41,610 nt of DNA from the IMG/VR virus record IMGVR_UViG_3300006484_000022, positions 1 through 41,610 of that record; one strand, given 5' to 3'. Both the position numbers and the translations under genes were made by a program. The first letter of the stretch is position 1; every line of letters begins with the position of its first letter. The notes beneath the pieces were generated by a model. The model ran no database searches and was not told the DNA's origin. It was given only the letters and a program-made list of their open reading frames with translations. This stretch comes from a virus. This document shows positions 36,585 through 41,610 of the stretch, one piece after another.

Positions 36585-39113
36585 TTATACTATTTTTAGA
36601 CCTGTTACTTCAATTTCGTCGTCTGTTGCAAGAAGTGCTTGTGACATAGTTACAGTTGTTCCACTTATACTATATTCACCTGGACGTAGAAGTATACGGT
36701 TTAGGTATACGCTGTAATGTACTGCACCGCTTAGTTCACTAAATGTTAGTGCAATAGTTCCAGTTGCGTTTGCTGCTGCTTGTCCACTAGTGATTGATGT
36801 TGCACTACTGTGGAAGTTTGCTAAATCAGCTGGTTGAACATAACGTGCATCTAGTGTAGTTGTATTAACTGCCACACTGTCCGCTGCTACACTGATACCG
36901 TAGCCTGCGCCAACATTAAATGTTCTGTCTGTAGCTAGTGTACCGCCACCTGTTAGACCTGTGCCAGCAGTAAATGTTGTTGCATCGTCTGCTTTTGCAT
37001 CTAGTGCTGTCTGTAGACCATCAACGTTAGCAATTGTATGATTGTGTGAATCATCTGCAATTGTTACTGATATTGTTGCGTTTGCAGAACCATCAATTGA
37101 AACTGAACCGCTTGCATCACCGCTTAGAGACAGTGTGCGAGCTGTTGTCCACTTATTTGCTGTTGCAACGTTTGTTAGACCAGCAATTGCTGCTGCTAAC
37201 TCAGCGTCTGTTGCCATAGCATCATGAATCTCTTTGAGAGTATCATATGCCGATGCTGCGCCATTTACTAGATTGTTAATTGCTGTATCGGTATAGCTTT
37301 GTGCTGAAGTCAGTGTACTTGTATCGCCTGTAGCGCGTGCAGTTAATTCTGATGCTAGATTTGCTGTTAGAACACCTTCTGCTGTTGTTGCACGTGTTAC
37401 TTCTGCTGCTAGGTTTGTAGTTAAAATACCTTCAGCTGTTGTTGCACGTGTTGCTTCGGCATCGATGTTGCCTTGTAGTGTAGCGTCCGCAGTTAAACGA
37501 GCAGTTGCTTCAGTTGCTAGATCACTTGCTACTGTATCAATATTGCCTTGTAGTGTTGTATCTGCACTTGCACGTGTTGATGCTTCACTTGCTAGACTTG
37601 CTGATAGTGTATCAATATTGCCTTGCAGTGTTGTATCTGCACTTGAACGTGTACTTGCTTCAGTTGCTAGACCAGCTGAAACAACGTCAATTGCATCCTG
37701 TAGATCTGACTCTGCACCAGTTGCACGTGTTACTTCAGTCGCCAAGTCACCTGCTACTGTATCAATGTTTGATTGTAGTGTTGTATCTGCACCAGTTGCA
37801 CGTGTTACTTCTGCATTGATTGCTGAAGTGTTTGAGGTTACAGTTGTTAGTAGATCACCGTCTGCTGTTTGGAATGCTGCAACAATCTCTGTTAGAGAAT
37901 CGATTGCGGCTGGGTCAATATTTGTAGTAATAAAGTCAATTTGTGACTGTAGGTTAGCGTCTGCTGTTGAACGATCACTTGCTTCTGCTGCAACTGCTGA
38001 AGCAATGTCTGCTGCAACTGCGGCTTGCGCACGTGCTTCAGTAAAAAATAGCTTTACTCCTTCAGCAATCATAGTTGTGTTTGCTGTTACGTTAATCCAC
38101 TTTTGCGCACCCAAGTCGTAACGTAGGAATTGACCATTTGTTACTGATGTGATATTAACGTCAGAAAGTTCATTAATCTCATTTTTTGCTTCTACTGCTG
38201 TTGTGATAGCTGTAGTATATGCAGATGTGATAGCTACTTCACGACCATCAGTGTATGTTTTTGCACTTGCTAGTGTATCTGCATCGCCACCTTCACGTGC
38301 TGCTGATTCTGTAGATAGGTCAGATTGCAGTGCAGTAACATCGCCTTCATTGACTTCTAGGCGACCTTCAGCTGAATTCATTTCAATTTCTAGAGTTGAA
38401 ACACGCGATTCTACTGCACTCAGATCTGAACCTGTGCCAAATGCTAGGCCGTCTGAGTATGCCTTTGCTGCTGCCAGTGTTGCAGAGTCTTGTGAGTCAA
38501 CATATGTTGAAGCTGCTTTTAGAGCTAAACTGTTTGTAACTGTTGACGCAAAATTAGCGTCGTTACCTAGAGCCTGTGCTAGTTCGTTTAGTGTATCTAG
38601 TGCACCAACTGCGCCGTTAATTACGTTAGCAATAGATTGATCAACGTAACCTTTTGTTGTTACATGTGTTGCTAGTGTTGGCGCGCCAACGTTGATGATC
38701 TGATTAGCATCCATGTCAATCTTATCACCAAAAACAACCGCTAGCCCATCAGCTGAAGTGATTCGCTTGTTTGTACCCATTTGCAAAGTACCTGAAATTG
38801 CAATTGGATTTGGTGATTGGAATGTCAGGACACCAGAACCTGTTGTTTTTGTCAATAATGACTGATCAATATCTGCAGAGATGACGATTGTTCCAGCGTC
38901 TGACTGCAATACTTTTTGTCCGTCAATATATAATGAACCTTGTGACAAAAATAAGTCGCGCCATTTGAAGTCTGGGCTACCTAAATCGTAACCAACAAAA
39001 CCATCTGAGTTGATTGTTGGGAGTATATTACCTGATATTATCAGGTTACCAGTGATATCACTATCTGCGTTAGTAGTAAAGCCACCGTCAATAATAAATT
39101 TTCTTTGTGCCAT
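36585..39113 (-). CDS. Long tail fibre / structural protein with coiled-coil repeats, 842 aa
   Basis: The start MAQRKFIIDGGFTT at ATG 39113 is chosen for AAAGGAAATACT just upstream. The N-terminal domain (about 1-120) has beta segments (NLIISGNILP, GYDLGSPDFKWRDLFL). The TLDTLNELAQALGND module follows. The centre (about 290-560) is Ala/Thr-rich with repeating TLQGNID and LATEAxTRA units of 25 and then 18 residues, typical of trimeric coiled coils. The C-terminus is a beta domain (TGTIALTFSELSGAVHYSVYLNRILLRPGEYSI) that may be the tip. There is no S74 domain. It is probably a shaft-type fibre protein. Confidence 0.82.
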   Translation of the reverse strand: MAQRKFIIDGGFTTNADSDITGNLIISGNILPTINSDGFVGYDLGSPDFKWRDLFLSQGSLYIDGQKVLQSDAGTIVISADIDQSLLTKTTGSGVLTFQSPNPIAISGTLQMGTNKRITSADGLAVVFGDKIDMDANQIINVGAPTLATHVTTKGYVDQSIANVINGAVGALDTLNELAQALGNDANFASTVTNSLALKAASTYVDSQDSATLAAAKAYSDGLAFGTGSDLSAVESRVSTLEIEMNSAEGRLEVNEGDVTALQSDLSTESAAREGGDADTLASAKTYTDGREVAITSAYTTAITTAVEAKNEINELSDVNITSVTNGQFLRYDLGAQKWINVTANTTMIAEGVKLFFTEARAQAAVAADIASAVAAEASDRSTADANLQSQIDFITTNIDPAAIDSLTEIVAAFQTADGDLLTTVTSNTSAINAEVTRATGADTTLQSNIDTVAGDLATEVTRATGAESDLQDAIDVVSAGLATEASTRSSADTTLQGNIDTLSASLASEASTRASADTTLQGNIDTVASDLATEATARLTADATLQGNIDAEATRATTAEGILTTNLAAEVTRATTAEGVLTANLASELTARATGDTSTLTSAQSYTDTAINNLVNGAASAYDTLKEIHDAMATDAELAAAIAGLTNVATANKWTTARTLSLSGDASGSVSIDGSANATISVTIADDSHNHTIANVDGLQTALDAKADDATTFTAGTGLTGGGTLATDRTFNVGAGYGISVAADSVAVNTTTLDARYVQPADLANFHSSATSITSGQAAANATGTIALTFSELSGAVHYSVYLNRILLRPGEYSISGTTVTMSQALLATDDEIEVTGLKIV

Positions 39114-39206
39114 AGTATTTCCTTTTTTTCGCGAAAAAAGAGAAACTTCTAGTTTCCAGTAATATTTAAGCAATGTAGACTGTCATTAACTGCTTTTAAA
39201 ATAGTT

Positions 39207-39214
39207 TATTTATT
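39207..39214 (-). promoter_or_regulatory. Late promoter AATAAATA for the 842-aa fibre
   Basis: It lies in the AT-rich gap after the terminator of the next fibre. It is 7 of 8 to consensus, with a predicted leader of about 88 bases. Confidence 0.5.
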
Positions 39215-39237
39215 ATGTTAGTATTTTATGTTATTCA

Positions 39238-39271
39238 AAGAAAAAGGGCGGAAACCCTAAAGTCTCCGCCC
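39238..39271 (-). terminator. Intrinsic terminator of the last fibre gene
   Basis: Stem GGGCGGA / TCCGCCC with a 12-base loop, followed by TTTTTCTTTG on the leftward strand. Confidence 0.88.
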
Positions 39272-39292
39272 AAGTCTGTCAGTTCAATAAAA

Positions 39293-41610
39293 TTACAAGT
39301 AAGTGGCTGTAACTGCTACTGAAGCTGTGCCTGAAGTTGTTGCGTACACTAGTTCAACATTTGTGCCATTCATTTGAACACTTGCATCACCTAGCAGACT
39401 TGCGCCTGTGTAAACGATTGCATATTCTGTAATAAATGCTGTTGTACCATTGTGTGTAACTAATGCTTCACGTGATTCATATTCGCCAGCGCCGTTATCA
39501 ACTTGGATGATGAACTTAGCAGTACGATATACTGAACCGTCGAAGAAGTCAACTACTGAACCACCGGTTCCAGATGTAGTAGCTAGACCTTTAACAAACG
39601 GCTTGACATTTGATGCTAGTTTATCAGCTGTAACTGAACCAGTATCGATATATGCAACGTTTGTTGATGAGTTAGCAACAATAACTGCTTGTGTACCAGT
39701 TGGGATTGCTTCAACAAATGTGATCGTCTGTTCTTCACTGTTAATGTCATAGTGTGTTGCCGGGTCTTGGATAACACCACCAACGAATACCATAGCGTTA
39801 ACACTTGTTGCGTAGAAGTCTAGAGCAAATGTTACTTGCGCATTGTCACCGTTGATTGTTTGACGGTATGACTGTGCAAATGCTAGTGTTGTTGGATCTA
39901 CTAGTTCAACGCCTGAACCATCTGACTTAACAGCTAGGACATAACCATTCATTACTGTGAAATCAGTTGCTGTACCTACATAGTCTGTTAGATCTAGTAG
40001 TGCTTTTGATGTGTCTACACTGAATACACCTGTTGCAGAATCATAACTTAGATCGCCTGCTGCTGAAACTGCGGCACGTACACGCTCGTCTGTGTAATAT
40101 AGATTAGCGCTGCCTCCAGTGCCTTCTGCTAGATCGTTTGTTGTGAAGTTACTTAGGTCGTAAGCTGATAATGCTGTATTTAGATAACCTAAGTTAACTG
40201 CATCAGAATTAACTACTGGACTTGATAAACCTGTGATTACATTTGAACCCATGTTTAGTACGCCACTCATTGTATCACCTGACTTAGCAACCTTGCCATC
40301 GATATTTGTCTGTAGTAGAATATCTGCTGCTTCGTATGCTGTGGCCATTGAATCAATAGCTGATTGTAGTGTGATGTCAGCTGCTGAACGTGCAGATGCT
40401 TCTGAATTGATGCCTGTTTGTAGAACACCTTCAGCTGTTGTTGCACGTGTTACTTCTGAACTAATAGCAGATGTGTTTGATGATACAGTTGTTAGTAGAT
40501 CACCATCTGCTGTCTGGAATGCTGCAACAATTTCTGTTAGTGAGTCTAATGATGCTGCATCTGTGTTTGACACGATAAAGTCGATCTGGCCCTGTAGGTT
40601 AAGATCTGCTGCTGCACGGTCTAGTAGCTCTTGTGCTAGACTGTTAGATACAGTTTGGATACTACCTGATAGTGCTGTATCAGCGCTTGCACGTGTTGTC
40701 TGCTCTGTTGTAATAGCTGTTGACAATGTTGCTTCTACACCAGATGCGCGAGTTACTTCGTTTGCAATAGCTGTTGCATTTGCACTATCTGCTGCAACAC
40801 GAGCTACTTCTTCAGCTTTTAATGCTGCATCTAGCTTGTTGTCTGCATCTTTTAGTGATGTAGCTGCGGCGATATAGTTTGCATCACCATTTACAGTATA
40901 TACACCATCAACACCTAGGCCTGCACCTGTTTGTGTTGCTGTCATCTCTGTTTCTACAACTGTTACACGGCCGTCTAGTGCTGAATCAGCGTTTGCGCGT
41001 GTTGTTGCTTCAGCGTTGATAGCATTCTGTAGGTTTGTATCTGCTGTTGCACGTGTTGTTGCTTCGTTGTTGATGTTTGTTTGTAGTACACCGTCTGCTG
41101 CTGAACGTAGTGCTGCTTCTGATGCTACTGATGTATCAGTATATCCGTTCGCGTCTACTTCAACTTGATCTGCATATGCTTCATAAGCTGTTGTAATCGC
41201 TAGCTCACGTGTATCAGTATACGCTGTTGCACTTGTTAGTGTTGCTGCGTCACCGTCGATGTGGTGCTGGTGCTCTGCTGAGATTGCTGTTTCACGTGCT
41301 GTGATTTCGTTAGCAATAGCTGTTGCGTTTGCTGCTTCTGCTGCTGATGCACGTGTTACTTCTGCTGCTAGGTTTGTAGTTAAAGTACTTTCAGCTGCTG
41401 TTGCACGTGTTACTTCTGATGCTAGGTTTGTAGTTAGAACACCATCTGCTGCTAGGCGTGTTGCTGCTTCTGATGCTAGGTTTGTAGTTATAACACCATC
41501 TGCTGCAATACGTGCTGCTTCTTCTGCGTCAATTGCGTTTGCATTTGCTAGTTCTGCTGCACGAGCAGTTGTTGCTTCTGCTGTGATACTTGCACTTAGA
41601 ACACCTTCAG
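39293..41610 (-). CDS. Long coiled-coil tail fibre, 5' end beyond the window
   Basis: The reading frame is open from its stop at 39293 to the right edge, so at least 771 residues are present and the N-terminus is missing. An internal Met at 40945 is not a start, because the same repeat pattern (TADTNLQNAINAEATTRANAD) continues upstream in frame. The repeat region is built of LTTNLAxEVTRA and TLQxxID units. Next comes the SLTEIVAAFQTADGDLLTTV module shared with the 842-residue fibre, then ANLYYTDERVRAAVSAAG, and a C-terminal beta domain (GDNAQVTFALDFYATSVNAMVFVGG; TAVIVANSSTNVAYIDTG). It is a paralogue of the adjacent fibre. There is no S74 domain. Confidence 0.85.
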   Translation of the reverse strand, partial: EGVLSASITAEATTARAAELANANAIDAEEAARIAADGVITTNLASEAATRLAADGVLTTNLASEVTRATAAESTLTTNLAAEVTRASAAEAANATAIANEITARETAISAEHQHHIDGDAATLTSATAYTDTRELAITTAYEAYADQVEVDANGYTDTSVASEAALRSAADGVLQTNINNEATTRATADTNLQNAINAEATTRANADSALDGRVTVVETEMTATQTGAGLGVDGVYTVNGDANYIAAATSLKDADNKLDAALKAEEVARVAADSANATAIANEVTRASGVEATLSTAITTEQTTRASADTALSGSIQTVSNSLAQELLDRAAADLNLQGQIDFIVSNTDAASLDSLTEIVAAFQTADGDLLTTVSSNTSAISSEVTRATTAEGVLQTGINSEASARSAADITLQSAIDSMATAYEAADILLQTNIDGKVAKSGDTMSGVLNMGSNVITGLSSPVVNSDAVNLGYLNTALSAYDLSNFTTNDLAEGTGGSANLYYTDERVRAAVSAAGDLSYDSATGVFSVDTSKALLDLTDYVGTATDFTVMNGYVLAVKSDGSGVELVDPTTLAFAQSYRQTINGDNAQVTFALDFYATSVNAMVFVGGVIQDPATHYDINSEEQTITFVEAIPTGTQAVIVANSSTNVAYIDTGSVTADKLASNVKPFVKGLATTSGTGGSVVDFFDGSVYRTAKFIIQVDNGAGEYESREALVTHNGTTAFITEYAIVYTGASLLGDASVQMNGTNVELVYATTSGTASVAVTATYL
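41349..41510. repeat. 54-base tandem repeats encoding 18-aa coiled-coil units
   Basis: About three consecutive units share TGCTAGGTTTGTAGTTA and flanks with few changes. The same unit recurs in the 842-residue fibre near 37386-37440. In protein each unit reads roughly AAEGVLTTNLAAEVTRAT. Confidence 0.85.

Noticed and set aside
37465-38121. 218-residue rightward frame opposite the 842-residue fibre (and similar ones at 32424-32906 and 40233-40877)
   Set aside because: They mirror the repetitive Ala/Thr codons of the fibre on the other strand (Ser/Val-rich) and carry no start signals.
41349-41510. 54-base repeats as a possible CRISPR array
   Set aside because: The units are contiguous without unique spacers, in frame, and encode coiled-coil repeats of a fibre.

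Overview
The window is a section of a T4-like (tailed, contractile) bacteriophage genome. Recognisable T4-type genes are the helicase UvsW, clamp-loader subunit gp62, recombination proteins UvsX and UvsY, ssDNA-binding gp32, both terminase subunits (gp16, gp17), head-completion gp4, tube gp19, sheath gp18 and neck proteins gp13, gp14 and gp15. They are divergent and shuffled relative to T4, and many proteins are unrecognised. This fits an exo-T4 phage of the kind known from marine bacteria (cyanophage or pelagiphage relatives), but the window does not identify the host. No integrase, tRNA, CRISPR or photosynthesis gene is visible.

Layout. Positions 0.4-4.8 kb hold a tightly overlapping leftward early operon: uvsW, a hypothetical, gp62, a hypothetical, a zinc-finger protein, then a 195-residue DnaE-like mini polymerase. 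Positions 4.9-6.6 kb carry an AAA+ ATPase and an OB-like protein, each behind its own promoter. Positions 6.7-9.9 kb are the recombination block (gp32, a small protein, uvsX, a small protein, uvsY). Positions 10-21.4 kb are leftward late genes: an unknown 425-residue protein, gp17, two candidate prohead proteins, gp16, a tandem pair of SGNH-like proteins, gp4, a second tube-like protein, gp19, gp18 and gp13. An early unknown gene (21.5-22.8 kb) interrupts them. At 22.8-26.3 kb the strand flips and gp14, gp15, a hypothetical and a Nudix hydrolase run rightward. A leftward early operon of four tiny genes (26.3-26.9 kb) converges on them. Two GT-A glycosyltransferases and a hypothetical follow (27-29.2 kb). 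From 29.3 kb to the right edge lies a tail-fibre/adhesin cassette with three S74-chaperone proteins, a ParB/Srx-like protein and two long repeat-rich fibres, the last cut by the window edge.

Regulation can be read directly. Six leftward promoters carry an exact TTGACA, then 17 bp, then a -10-like hexamer. They precede DNA-metabolism genes or unknown genes and look like early promoters served by host sigma-70. A second class, (T/G/C/A)ATAAATA or GCTAAATA, matches the T4 late motif and precedes structural genes. Many units are separated by intrinsic terminators that abut the next promoter. At gp17, the ParB-like gene and uvsW the promoter is placed so that the predicted transcript start is the A of the ATG, implying leaderless mRNAs. 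Other highlights are a perfect-consensus sigma-70 promoter pointing antisense into the fibre genes, a micro-gene with a classic -1 slippery heptamer, and the mini-DnaE with all three palm aspartates apparently kept.
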